From: Bradyrhizobium liaoningense
Lineage (GTDB): Bacteria; Pseudomonadota; Alphaproteobacteria; Rhizobiales; Xanthobacteraceae
Length of the DNA stretch: 64,000 nucleotides
Assembly: GCF_018130785.1 (NCBI RefSeq)
Contig: NZ_JAFCJT010000014.1
Location: 62,001-126,000, forward strand
Direction of reading: 5' to 3'
In this document: positions 8,040 to 16,367 of the stretch, one piece after another
Layout of the letters: each line of letters opens with the position of its first letter
Position numbering within the stretch: the stretch's first letter is position 1
Program-made: the position numbers and the translations under genes
Notes under the pieces: model-generated
What the model saw: the letters and a program-made list of their open reading frames with translations, nothing else
What the model was told of the DNA's origin: nothing
The model's database searches: none

Positions 8040-9275
8040 ATGATGCGCAAGCTCACTTTGGCCATTGCCGTGGTCGCCCCGATGCTCGGCCATGCCGCGT
8101 CGGCCCAGGACACTCTCAAGATCGGCTACATCGATCCGCTCTCTGGCGGTGGCGCCAGCGTCGGCGAGGGCGGCCTGAAGACATTCCAGTATCTGGCCGA
8201 CGAACTCAACGCCAAGGGCGGAATTCTCGGCCACAAGATCGAGATCGTGCCGCTCGACAACAAGACCAATCCGCAGGAGAGCCTGGTGCAGGCCCAGAAG
8301 GCGATCGATGCCGGGGTCCACTACATCACCCAAGGCAACGGCTCGTCCGTCGGCGCGGCGCTGTCGGACTTCGTCACCAAGAACAACACGCGAAATCCCG
8401 GCAAGGAAGTGCTGTACTTCAACTACGCCGCCGTCGATCCCAGCCTGACCAACGAGAAGTGCAGCTACTGGCATTTCCGCTGGGATGCGAGCTCCGACAT
8501 CAAGATGGAGGCGCTCACCAACTACATGAAGGACACCGCCTCGATCAAAAAGGTGTACCTGATCAACCAGGACTATTCGTTCGGCCAGTCGGTGCGCACC
8601 GACGCGCGCAAGATGCTCGGAGCCAAGCGGCCGGACATCCAGATCGTCGGCGACGAGCTGCACCCGCTGCTCAAGGTCACGGACTTCTCGCCCTATATCG
8701 CCAAGATCAAGGCGTCCGGCGCCGACAGCGTCGTCACCGGTAACTGGGGCCAGGACATCGCGCTGCTGCTCAAGGCTGCGGCCGATGCCGGCCTGAAGGT
8801 CAATTGGTATACCTATTATGCCGGCGGCGCCGGCGGCCCGACTGCCATCAAGCAGACCGGTCTCGATCATCAGGTCTTCCAGATCACCGAAGGCTTTGCC
8901 AATTCCGGCAACAAGGCGGCGATGGATTACGAGAAGGCGTTCCGCGCCAAGGTTAATCTGTCGCTCTGGTACCCGCGTGCGGTCAACGAGATGCGCATGT
9001 TCAAGGCGGCGGCCGAGAAGGCCAACTCGATCGACCCCGTGAAGGTGGCGGCGGCGCTCGAGGACCTGAAGTTCGAGGTTCTGGACGGCGGCACCGGCAT
9101 CATGCGCAAGGACGACCACCAGTTCCTTCAGCCGATCTACATTTCCTCCTTCGGCAAGCTGACCGAGAATGAGCCGTTCGATGAGGAAAACACCGGCTGG
9201 GGCTGGCACCTCGTCTCCAAGGTCGACACGGAGAAGGCCATGGTCCCCACGACCTGCAAGATGGCGCGGCCGTAA
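8040..9275 (+). CDS. Branched-chain amino acid-type ABC substrate-binding protein
   Basis: Periplasmic binding protein of 411 residues in the Leu/Ile/Val-binding (type I periplasmic fold) family. The N-terminus is a signal peptide ending near HAASAQD, followed by LKIGYIDPLSGGGASVGEGG, the usual first strand and ligand loop. ATG at 8040 follows GAGGAAACGA. It heads a complete Liv operon: LivH, LivM, LivG and LivF follow on the same strand. Proteins of this type bind not only branched-chain amino acids but also aromatic acids, amides and urea, so the ligand is open; the CoA-transferase further down points to an organic acid. Confidence 0.92.
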   Translation: MMRKLTLAIAVVAPMLGHAASAQDTLKIGYIDPLSGGGASVGEGGLKTFQYLADELNAKGGILGHKIEIVPLDNKTNPQESLVQAQKAIDAGVHYITQGNGSSVGAALSDFVTKNNTRNPGKEVLYFNYAAVDPSLTNEKCSYWHFRWDASSDIKMEALTNYMKDTASIKKVYLINQDYSFGQSVRTDARKMLGAKRPDIQIVGDELHPLLKVTDFSPYIAKIKASGADSVVTGNWGQDIALLLKAAADAGLKVNWYTYYAGGAGGPTAIKQTGLDHQVFQITEGFANSGNKAAMDYEKAFRAKVNLSLWYPRAVNEMRMFKAAAEKANSIDPVKVAAALEDLKFEVLDGGTGIMRKDDHQFLQPIYISSFGKLTENEPFDEENTGWGWHLVSKVDTEKAMVPTTCKMARP

Positions 9276-9292
9276 TCACGACATCCGTCGTT

Positions 9293-9320
9293 TTCCCGCG
9301 GCCGCCATCGGTCGCGGGAA
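9293..9320 (+). promoter_or_regulatory. Intercistronic hairpin after the Liv-type binding protein
   Basis: TTCCCGCG and CGCGGGAA are perfect 8-bp arms around a 12-base loop, 17 bases after the binding-protein stop and 75 bases before livH. It has no T-run. Like the hairpin at 780-806, it sits exactly between a binding-protein gene and its permease genes and may set their relative expression. Confidence 0.4.
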
Positions 9321-9394
9321 GGCGGTGGCCGGACTATTCTTGATTGGGCGATGTTCACCGGGGCCATCAGGCCCCGGACAGAGACGAGTGCGCT

Positions 9395-10342
9395 GTGCTT
9401 GAACTCATTGTCATTTCGACCTTGAACGGCGTGCTGTTCGGCATGCTGCTCTTCCTGCTGTCGAGCGGGCTGACCGTCATCTTCAGCATGATGGGCGTGC
9501 TCAACTTCGCGCATGCCAGCTTCTACATGCTCGGCGCCTTCTTCGGCTTCCAGCTCACCAAGTGGATCGGCTTCTGGCCGGCGCTGGTGCTGGCGCCGCT
9601 GCTGGTCGGCGCCATCGGCATGGCGGTGGAGCGCTACGGCCTGCGCAATACCCACAAGCACGGCCATGTCGCGGAATTGCTGCTGACATTCGGTCTGGCT
9701 TTTGCGATCGAAGAAATCGTGTCGATGATCTGGGGCAAGAGCCCGGTCGACTATCGCGTGCCGGCGCTGCTCGACTTCCCGGCCTTCACGATCTTCTCGA
9801 CCAACTATCCCGCCTACAAGATCTTCATGCTGGCCGTGTCGGTCGTGATCTTCGTGGCGCTCCTGATCGTGCTCAAGCGCACCCGCGTCGGCCTGATCGT
9901 GCAGGCGGCGCTGACGCATCCGCACATGGTCGGGCATCTCGGCCACAATGTCGGGCGCGTGTTCATGGTGGTGTTCGGAGTCGGCAGCGCGCTCGCCGGC
10001 ATTGCCGGCGTCATTGCCGGACCGGCCCTGGTGACGCAGTCGGACATGGCCGCGGCACTCGGGCCTATCCTGTTCGTCGTCATCGTGTTCGGTGGCCTCG
10101 GCTCCTTGCCGGGCGCCTTCGTCGCCTCGCTCGTCATCGGCCTGGTGCAGACTTTTGCGGTGGCGCTGAATGGCTCGCTCGCCAGCGCCTTCGGTCCGCT
10201 CGATCCGTCGGCGGGGCCCTCCGTGCTTACCGACATCTGGAACGTCACCATCGCCCAGGTCGCGCCGATCGTTCCCTATCTCCTGCTCGTGATCATTCTG
10301 ATCGTACGCCCCATGGGCCTGATGGGGACGCGCGAATCATGA
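9395..10342 (+). CDS. livH: Branched-chain amino acid-type ABC permease LivH
   Basis: Inner-membrane permease of about 315 residues with roughly eight hydrophobic helices. It shows the family segments LTVIFSMMGVLNFAHASFYMLGAF near the N-terminus and a Gly-rich GGLGSLPGAFVASLVIG close to the C-terminus. The frame is open from 9344, but the GTG at 9395 gives the normal LivH N-terminus (LELIVISTLNGVLFGM); the upstream extension is polar and unlike the family. Its stop overlaps the livM start by four bases. It should form the membrane channel with LivM. Confidence 0.92.
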   Translation: MLELIVISTLNGVLFGMLLFLLSSGLTVIFSMMGVLNFAHASFYMLGAFFGFQLTKWIGFWPALVLAPLLVGAIGMAVERYGLRNTHKHGHVAELLLTFGLAFAIEEIVSMIWGKSPVDYRVPALLDFPAFTIFSTNYPAYKIFMLAVSVVIFVALLIVLKRTRVGLIVQAALTHPHMVGHLGHNVGRVFMVVFGVGSALAGIAGVIAGPALVTQSDMAAALGPILFVVIVFGGLGSLPGAFVASLVIGLVQTFAVALNGSLASAFGPLDPSAGPSVLTDIWNVTIAQVAPIVPYLLLVIILIVRPMGLMGTRES

Positions 10343-11631
10343 ATACGGCCACGACCTCGACATCGAAAGCCCCGGCAAAGCCCGCCGGCGACGGCCTGCG
10401 CTTCTACGGCGTCTGGCTGGTCGGCATCGCCTTGCTGATCGTCCTGCCGATGATCTTCTCGTCCGGCGGCTCGCTGACGTCCTTCAGCCTGATCGGCATC
10501 GCGATCGTGTTCGCGCTGTCCTACAACATCCTGCTCGGCCAGACCGGCCTGCTGTCGTTCGGCCATGCCGTGCACTATGGCCTCGGCGGCTTCGCGGCCT
10601 GCCACATGATGAATGCGGTGGTGTCGCATGGCTGGCCGATCCCGCTGCCGTTCATCCCGCTGTTCGGCGGGCTCGGCGGTCTCGCCTTCGCGATGATTAT
10701 CGGCTGGGTCATGACCAAGCGCGCCGGCACCGTGTTCGCGATGATCTCGCTCGGCATCGGCGAGTTGGTGGCGTCGTCCTCGCTGATCCTGCGCTCGGTG
10801 TTCGGCGGCGAAGCCGGCATCACGACGGATCGCACGGCGTTGCCCAAGATGTTCGGCTGGTCGTTCGGGCCGCAGCTTCAGGTATATTACCTCATCGCGT
10901 TCTGGCTGGTGCTGTCGGCGATTGCGATGTACGCGCTGACGCGCACGCCGCTCGGGCGGATCAGCAACGCGGTCCGCGACAATCCCGAGCGCGTCCAGTT
11001 CATCGGCTACGATCCGCACGTCGTCCGTTATATCGCCTTCTGCTTCGCCGGGTTCTTCGCGGGCGTCGCCGGCGGGCTCGCCGCGATCAATTTCGAGATC
11101 GCGAACTCCGCCTATCTCGGCGCGATCCAGTCGGGCCTCGTGCTGTTCTCAACCTTCATCGGCGGCACCGCCTATTTCTTCGGGCCGATCCTCGGCGCGA
11201 TCCTGGTGACCTATCTGCAACTCGGGTTGACCAGTGTCACCAGCGTCTGGCAGCTCTATTTCGGCATCATCTTCATCGGCATCGTGATGTTCTCGCCGGG
11301 CGGTATCGCAGGCTTGTTGATGATGCACCGGCCGCTGGTTCGCGCGGGAACGCTGTGGACGGTGATCCCGTCCTATCTCGTCGCGATCGTGCCGACCGTG
11401 GCGCTCGCCTGCGGCGTCATCCTCACCATCGAGACGGTCGCGCGCTATTCCGGTGGCGACCCGATCAACCTGTTTGGCATTCCCTTCGATGCGAAGTCCC
11501 CGGTGACGTGGATTGCCGCAGCGGTTCTCGTGGTCGGCGGCTCGTTCGTCGCGCGGCTGACCTGGCGGAGGATCGCGGACGCGTGGGACAGGGCTGCGAC
11601 GGTCGCCCGTGACCGGGGGTATCTGGCATGA
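10339..11631 (+). CDS. livM: Branched-chain amino acid-type ABC permease LivM
   Basis: Second membrane subunit, 430 residues, longer than many LivM proteins because of a C-terminal extension with two extra hydrophobic segments (VIPSYLVAIVPTVALACGVI and TWIAAAVLVVGGSFVA). The core has YNILLGQTGLLSFGHAV and the cytoplasmic coupling segment SNAVRDNPERVQFIGYD. ATG at 10339 overlaps the livH stop (ATGA). The stop in turn overlaps the livG start. The long C-terminal part ends in an Arg-rich cytoplasmic tail. Confidence 0.92.
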   Translation: MNTATTSTSKAPAKPAGDGLRFYGVWLVGIALLIVLPMIFSSGGSLTSFSLIGIAIVFALSYNILLGQTGLLSFGHAVHYGLGGFAACHMMNAVVSHGWPIPLPFIPLFGGLGGLAFAMIIGWVMTKRAGTVFAMISLGIGELVASSSLILRSVFGGEAGITTDRTALPKMFGWSFGPQLQVYYLIAFWLVLSAIAMYALTRTPLGRISNAVRDNPERVQFIGYDPHVVRYIAFCFAGFFAGVAGGLAAINFEIANSAYLGAIQSGLVLFSTFIGGTAYFFGPILGAILVTYLQLGLTSVTSVWQLYFGIIFIGIVMFSPGGIAGLLMMHRPLVRAGTLWTVIPSYLVAIVPTVALACGVILTIETVARYSGGDPINLFGIPFDAKSPVTWIAAAVLVVGGSFVARLTWRRIADAWDRAATVARDRGYLA

Positions 11632-12377
11632 GCGCAGCCATCGAAGTCCGCGCCGTCGAAAAGCGCTTCGGCAATGTCGGCATCATCCGCGACCTCAATC
11701 TCAGCGTCGCGAAGGGCGAGCGTCACGCCGTCATCGGTCCGAACGGCGCCGGAAAATCCACGACGTTCAATCTGATCAGCGGCCACATCAAGCCGACATC
11801 GGGCGAGGTGAAGCTGAACGGCGATGTGATCTCCGGCCTGCGGCCGTTCGAGATCAACCGGCGCGGCCTGTCGCGCTCGTTCCAGGTCACCAACGTGTTC
11901 GCGCGCATGTCGGTCTGGGAGAACGTCCGCTGTGCCGTGCTGTGGGCGACGGGGCATCGCTATGCCTTCTGGAAGAATGTCGACAGCCTGCCTGAAGTGC
12001 GCGAGCGCACGGCCCAGATCCTGGATGACATCCATCTGACGCATCGGCGCGATGTTCCGGCCGGACTTCTGACCTACGCCGAGCAGCGCGAGCTCGAGAT
12101 CGGCATAACCATTGCGAGCGGGGCCACGGTCGTCATGCTGGATGAGCCGACTGCGGGCATGAGCCACGCCGAAACGGATCGCGCGGTGTCGCTGATCCGG
12201 CGACTGACCGAGGGCAAGACCCTCGTCATCGTCGAGCACGACATGAGCGTCGTGTTCGGCCTTGCCGACCGCATCTCAGTGCTGGTTTACGGCCACATCA
12301 TCGCATCGGGCACGCCGGAGGAGATCCGGCGCGATCCGAAGGTCAAGGAAGCCTATCTCGGCGAGGAAGCGCACTGA
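11628..12377 (+). CDS. livG: Branched-chain amino acid-type ABC ATPase LivG
   Basis: ATPase of 249 residues with Walker A GPNGAGKST, a Q-loop in LSRSFQVTNVF, Walker B ATVVMLDEPTAGMS and H-loop IVEHDM. The signature region reads LTYAEQREL, which departs from LSGGQ; related weak signatures occur in LivG proteins, where LSHGQ-like forms are frequent. It overlaps livM by 4 bases and its last base is the first base of livF. It forms the ATPase heterodimer with LivF. Confidence 0.93.
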   Translation: MSAAIEVRAVEKRFGNVGIIRDLNLSVAKGERHAVIGPNGAGKSTTFNLISGHIKPTSGEVKLNGDVISGLRPFEINRRGLSRSFQVTNVFARMSVWENVRCAVLWATGHRYAFWKNVDSLPEVRERTAQILDDIHLTHRRDVPAGLLTYAEQRELEIGITIASGATVVMLDEPTAGMSHAETDRAVSLIRRLTEGKTLVIVEHDMSVVFGLADRISVLVYGHIIASGTPEEIRRDPKVKEAYLGEEAH

Positions 12378-13072
12378 TGCTCGAGGTCAGGGATCTCCAC
12401 GCCTATTACGGCAAGAGCCACATCCTCCAGGGCGTCGACCTCGACGTCGCCGCGGGTGAGGTCGTGAGCCTGCTCGGCCGCAACGGCGTCGGCCGCTCCA
12501 CCACGGTCAAGGCGATCATGGGCGAGGTCGCGCCGCAAGGCACGATCCGCTTCAAGGGCAAGGACATCGCCGGCCTTCCCAGCTACAAGATCGCGCGCCT
12601 CGGCCTCGGCTATGTTCCCGAGCATCGCGATATCTTCCCGAGCCTGACGGTTCGCCAAAACCTCCTGCTCGGCGTCAAGGACACGCGCCGTCCCGGCAAA
12701 TGGCGGCTTCAGGACATGCTCGACATGTTCCCCAATCTCGCCGCGCGTGCCGATACGGCCGCGGGCGTGCTGTCCGGCGGCGAAAAGCAGATGCTCACGA
12801 CCTGCCGCACGCTGATGGGCGATCCGGACCTGATCATGATCGACGAGCCGACCGAAGGTCTCGCGCCGCTGATCGTGCATCAGGTCGGCGATCTCATCGC
12901 CCGCATCGCGCAGGCCGGCGTCGCAATCCTGCTCGTCGAGCAGAAGCTGTCGATCGCGATGCGGATCTCGAAGCGCGTCTACATCATGGGCCACGGCCGC
13001 GTCGTGTTCGAGGGAACGCCGGACGAGCTCAAGGCCAATGCCGCCGTGCGCCAGGAATGGCTTGAAGTCTGA
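12377..13072 (+). CDS. livF: Branched-chain amino acid-type ABC ATPase LivF
   Basis: ATPase of 231 residues, the usual LivF length. Signature LSGGEKQML, Walker B LIMIDEPTEGLAP and H-loop LLVEQK are standard. The Walker A motif reads GRNGVGRST: the phosphate-binding lysine is arginine (R40). Some LivF homologues carry this change from what I recall, so it may be a lineage trait and not decay, but it would shift hydrolysis to the site completed by LivG. The 3' end, including the stop, is repeated twice more directly downstream. Confidence 0.93.
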   Translation: MLEVRDLHAYYGKSHILQGVDLDVAAGEVVSLLGRNGVGRSTTVKAIMGEVAPQGTIRFKGKDIAGLPSYKIARLGLGYVPEHRDIFPSLTVRQNLLLGVKDTRRPGKWRLQDMLDMFPNLAARADTAAGVLSGGEKQMLTTCRTLMGDPDLIMIDEPTEGLAPLIVHQVGDLIARIAQAGVAILLVEQKLSIAMRISKRVYIMGHGRVVFEGTPDELKANAAVRQEWLEV

Positions 13073-13113
13073 CGCATGGCTTGAAGTCTGACGCATGGCT
13101 CGAGGTCTGACGC
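13057..13113 (+). repeat. Three tandem 19-bp copies of the livF 3' end
   Basis: The 19-bp unit ATGGCTTGAAGTCTGACGC at 13057-13075 contains the livF stop codon. It is repeated exactly at 13076-13094 and with two changes at 13095-13113. The array looks like slipped-strand duplication of the gene end; because the stop lies in copy 1 the protein is unaffected. Confidence 0.9.
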
Positions 13114-13333
13114 TCACATTGTGGTGTGACGCACGCCCAAAATAGAACGGCTGCAAGCTGCGCATACGCATCTGAATTCTTCGCTACATCTCACGCTTCA
13201 TAATCAAGGTATCGTCGCGCTCGCCGGCATCGCGATCGATGCGGCCGATGACAACCAAGAAGAAAGTGGAGGGCGCCGGCGGCAGCCTGTGAGCTCGCGC
13301 GTCGATGTGTCTTGCCTGGAGGAGATGCCGAGC

Positions 13334-14539
13334 ATGCCGGGAAAACAACTGGTCCGTGGAGCTGTCGCTCTGCTTGCCGCACTGAGCGCCGCTTCGGTCG
13401 CTACGGCCGGAAATTACGACACCGGCGCGACCGACACGTCGATCAAGCTCGGCCAGACCATGCCCTACTCGGGACCGGCCTCGGCCTATTCCGCGATCGG
13501 CCGCGCCGAGATCGCCTATTTCAAGATGCTCAACGACAAGGGCGGCATCAACGGCCGCAAGGTCGAGCTGCTCAGCATGGACGATGCTTATTCGCCGGCG
13601 AAAACGGTGGAACAGGTGCGGCGCCTCGCCGAGAGCGACGAGGTCTTCGCGATGTTCTCGATGCTCGGCACCGGCCCGAACATCGCGGCGCAGAAATATC
13701 TCAATGCCAAGAAGATCCCGCAACTGTTCCCGTCGAGCGGCGCCAGCCGCTGGAACGATCCGCAGCATTTCCCCTGGACCACCGGCTCGCAGCCGACCTA
13801 CCGGACCGAAGGGCGCATCTACGCCAAGTGGATCCTCGCGAACAAGCCGAATGCTAGGATCGCGGTCATCACGCCGAACGAGGATCCCGGTCGCGACTAT
13901 CTCGCAGGCTTCAAGGAAGGGTTGGGCGAGCACGTCAACCAGATCGTGTCGGAGGCCGTCTACGAGACGACGGACCCGACCGTCGACTCCCAGATCGTGA
14001 AGTTCAAGGCCGCCGGCGCCGACGTTGTCTTCAACGAGTGCACGCCGAAATTCGCGGCGCAAGCGATCAAGAAAATCGCTGAGCTGGGCTGGAAGCCGCA
14101 GATCATCCTTCCGGCGGTCTCCAATTCCGTCGGCTCCGTGCTGGCGCCGGCCGGGCTCGACAATGCCGTCGGCATCGTCACCGGGGCCTTCCAGAAGGAC
14201 CCCGGCGATCCGTGCTGGGAGAATGACGCCGGCATGAGGGCCTGGCGCGAATGGATGAAGACCTACAATGCCGGTGCCGACCCCGCCGACATCTTCAATG
14301 TCACCGGCTACACCATGGCGCAGATGATGGAGCTGGTGCTGCAACGCGCCGGCAATGATCTGACGCGGGCGAATTTGATGAAGCAGACGCAGTCGTTCAA
14401 GGACATCGAATTGCCGATGCTGCTGCCGGGCATCAAGCTCAACACGTCGGCCGAGCAGGTCACGCCGATCCGGCAGTTGCAGATGGCGCGCTTCAACGGC
14501 AAGTCCTGGGAGCTGTTCGGCGACGTGATCGGCGAATAG
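13334..14539 (+). CDS. ABC substrate-binding protein, Liv type (second in operon)
   Basis: A 401-residue periplasmic binding protein of the Liv family. The frame opens at a GTG at 13289, but GGAGGAGA at 13318-13325 favours ATG 13334, which also gives a clean signal peptide (MPGKQLVRGAVALLAALSA, cleavage near ATAG). The mature protein starts with an IKLGQTMPYSGP strand. The C-terminus (LTRANLMKQ, LPMLLPGI, RFNGKSWELFGD) closely matches that of the binding protein at 27854-29065, so the two are paralogues. It lies downstream of a complete Liv operon that already has a binding protein and may give it a second specificity. Confidence 0.9.
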   Translation: MPGKQLVRGAVALLAALSAASVATAGNYDTGATDTSIKLGQTMPYSGPASAYSAIGRAEIAYFKMLNDKGGINGRKVELLSMDDAYSPAKTVEQVRRLAESDEVFAMFSMLGTGPNIAAQKYLNAKKIPQLFPSSGASRWNDPQHFPWTTGSQPTYRTEGRIYAKWILANKPNARIAVITPNEDPGRDYLAGFKEGLGEHVNQIVSEAVYETTDPTVDSQIVKFKAAGADVVFNECTPKFAAQAIKKIAELGWKPQIILPAVSNSVGSVLAPAGLDNAVGIVTGAFQKDPGDPCWENDAGMRAWREWMKTYNAGADPADIFNVTGYTMAQMMELVLQRAGNDLTRANLMKQTQSFKDIELPMLLPGIKLNTSAEQVTPIRQLQMARFNGKSWELFGDVIGE

Positions 14540-14628
14540 GATCGACGCATCGTGACGGGCGGGCAGGGCACCAGCCTTGCCCGCGTGTCGTGTCCACATT
14601 GATCGCTTCCTCCAGCCACAGTGAACAG

Positions 14629-15825
14629 ATGATGACACCGACCGGCCCCCTCAGCGGTATCCGCGTTCTCGATCTGACGAGCGTGCTGTTCGGCCCCTAT
14701 GCCGCGCAGATGCTCGGCGACTGGGGGGCCGACGTCATCAAGGTCGAGCCGCCCGCGGGCGACACTTGGCGCTACACCGGCGTGTTCCGCAACCGCGGCA
14801 TGAGCGGACAGTTCATGGCGGTCAACCGCAACAAGCGCAGCCTCGCACTCGACCTGAAGCATCCGGACGGCAAGGCGGCCCTGGCCAGGCTGATCCCGAC
14901 GGTCGATGCGCTCGTCACCAATGTACGGCCGGCCGCGATGGCGCGGCTCGGCTTCGGTTACGAGGCCTGCGCAAAACTCAACCCGCGGCTGATCTATGCC
15001 GCGGCGACCGGCTTCGGCCAGGACGGCCCGTGGGCGGCGCGCCCCGCATTCGACGAGATCATCCAGGCGGCTTCGGGTTTGGCGTCGTCGATCGGATCAG
15101 ACGAGGAGCCCGAATTCATCCCGAGCCTCGTCGGCGACAAGATCTGCGCGCTCGCAATGGTCGGCGCGGTGTCCGCGGCCTTGTTCCGGCGCGAGCGCAC
15201 CGGGCAGGGCCAGATGGTCGAAGTGCCGATGCTGGAAACCATCGCGGGCTTCAACAGTATCGAGATGCTGGGCGGGCACGCGTTCGATCCGCCGATCGGC
15301 CCGACCGGCTACAAGCGGATGAAAAACCGGCGCCCGGTGCAGACCAAGGACGGCTGGCTGACGATGCTGCCTTACTCCGGAGACAATTGGTGCGCCTTCT
15401 TCGAGGCTGTCGGCCGCCCCGAGCTGATCGAGGAGCTTGGGGTGCGCGATCCCGTGCTGCGTTCCCAGAACATCGACAAGGTCTACGACCGCATGAGCGA
15501 GATCGGGCCGACCCGCACCACGGCGGAGTGGGAGGAGCTATTGCTCCGGCTGGATGTGCCGCACACGGCCTTCGCCCGACTCACCGAGATCGGCGAGCAG
15601 CCGCATCTCGCGGCCGTCGCACTGTTTGCGGACATCGATCATCCCTCGGAAGGCCGGATCCGGCAGGCGCGGCCCGCGACGAAATTCTCGGAAAGCCCGG
15701 CCGGCATCCATCGTATGGCGCCGCGCCTCGGCGAGCACTCGCGCGAGGTGTTGCGGGAGGCGGGCTTGAGTGATGCGGAAATCCAGGCCGCGGTCGACAG
15801 CAAGGCGGTTGGTGTTGCGTCCTAG
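14629..15825 (+). CDS. Class III CoA-transferase (CaiB/BaiF family)
   Basis: Family III CoA-transferase of about 398 residues. GPLSGIRVLDLTSVLFGPYA at the N-terminus, GADVIKVEPP and FMAVNRNKRSLALDLK are typical, and a catalytic-type Asp is expected in the LDLK/HPDGK region. The frame is open from a GTG at 14590; ATG 14629 or 14632 better matches the family start, but no strong ribosome site decides it. Such enzymes move CoA between acids, activating a carboxylic acid for catabolism. Following a Liv transporter, it could activate the imported acid. The donor and acceptor are unknown. Confidence 0.85.
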   Translation: MMTPTGPLSGIRVLDLTSVLFGPYAAQMLGDWGADVIKVEPPAGDTWRYTGVFRNRGMSGQFMAVNRNKRSLALDLKHPDGKAALARLIPTVDALVTNVRPAAMARLGFGYEACAKLNPRLIYAAATGFGQDGPWAARPAFDEIIQAASGLASSIGSDEEPEFIPSLVGDKICALAMVGAVSAALFRRERTGQGQMVEVPMLETIAGFNSIEMLGGHAFDPPIGPTGYKRMKNRRPVQTKDGWLTMLPYSGDNWCAFFEAVGRPELIEELGVRDPVLRSQNIDKVYDRMSEIGPTRTTAEWEELLLRLDVPHTAFARLTEIGEQPHLAAVALFADIDHPSEGRIRQARPATKFSESPAGIHRMAPRLGEHSREVLREAGLSDAEIQAAVDSKAVGVAS

Positions 15826-15932
15826 GCCGGCCGGTGTTCAGGAACCGTCACGCGTCTCTGTGATGACCGTCACATCCTGCTGTCTCGGGCGGATCTAGCG
15901 TAGGTCTGTTCATCTTCGCCCCGGATACGGTC

Positions 15933-16151
15933 ATGACCGCCACCGACTTTGCTTTCGTTCTGCGCAGGCTGGGTCTTGCCGCCGCCCTCATCTGCGTCCT
16001 CCAGAGCCTTACCGTGTTCGCGGTCCTGCTGGTCGTGGAGCACGAACCGGTTGGGCAGGCTGCCGCGCTTGCTCTGCCGCTCATGGTGTTTGCGCTGTTC
16101 GGCCTGTTCGGGGTTGCAATGACACGGCTGATCGGGCGCCGCAGCCATTAG
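15933..16151 (+). CDS. Small membrane protein, unknown function
   Basis: A 72-residue protein with two predicted membrane helices (about residues 11-33, rich in Leu/Val/Ala, and 42-64) joined by the short acidic loop VEHEPVGQ, and a basic end (RLIGRRSH). No family recognised. The codon pattern is as GC-rich at third positions as its neighbours, and the start lies 108 bases downstream of the CoA-transferase on the same strand. It could be a standalone small membrane protein. Confidence 0.6.
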   Translation: MTATDFAFVLRRLGLAAALICVLQSLTVFAVLLVVEHEPVGQAAALALPLMVFALFGLFGVAMTRLIGRRSH

Positions 16152-16367
16152 CCGGACATTGCGCCGCAGCGATTCGTGACCAGCCCCGGTCCAGCCCCGA
16201 CCCCAGGCCACCTTCCGCCTGCGCGAGCCCTCGTATATGAGAGATTTGCCGCCGAACCGGTCCGAATATTGCCGGATACGGAACGCAAGGTGGCTGCGAA
16301 TTCTTAATCCTAAGATCGCAATCTGACGTGACGTAAGGCGCGGATTGGTACCGGACCGGGGAATGGC

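Noticed and set aside
8040..13072. Naming the Liv operon as a branched-chain amino acid transporter with certainty
   Set aside because: The family also moves aromatic acids, amides and urea; with a CoA-transferase downstream the ligand is left open.
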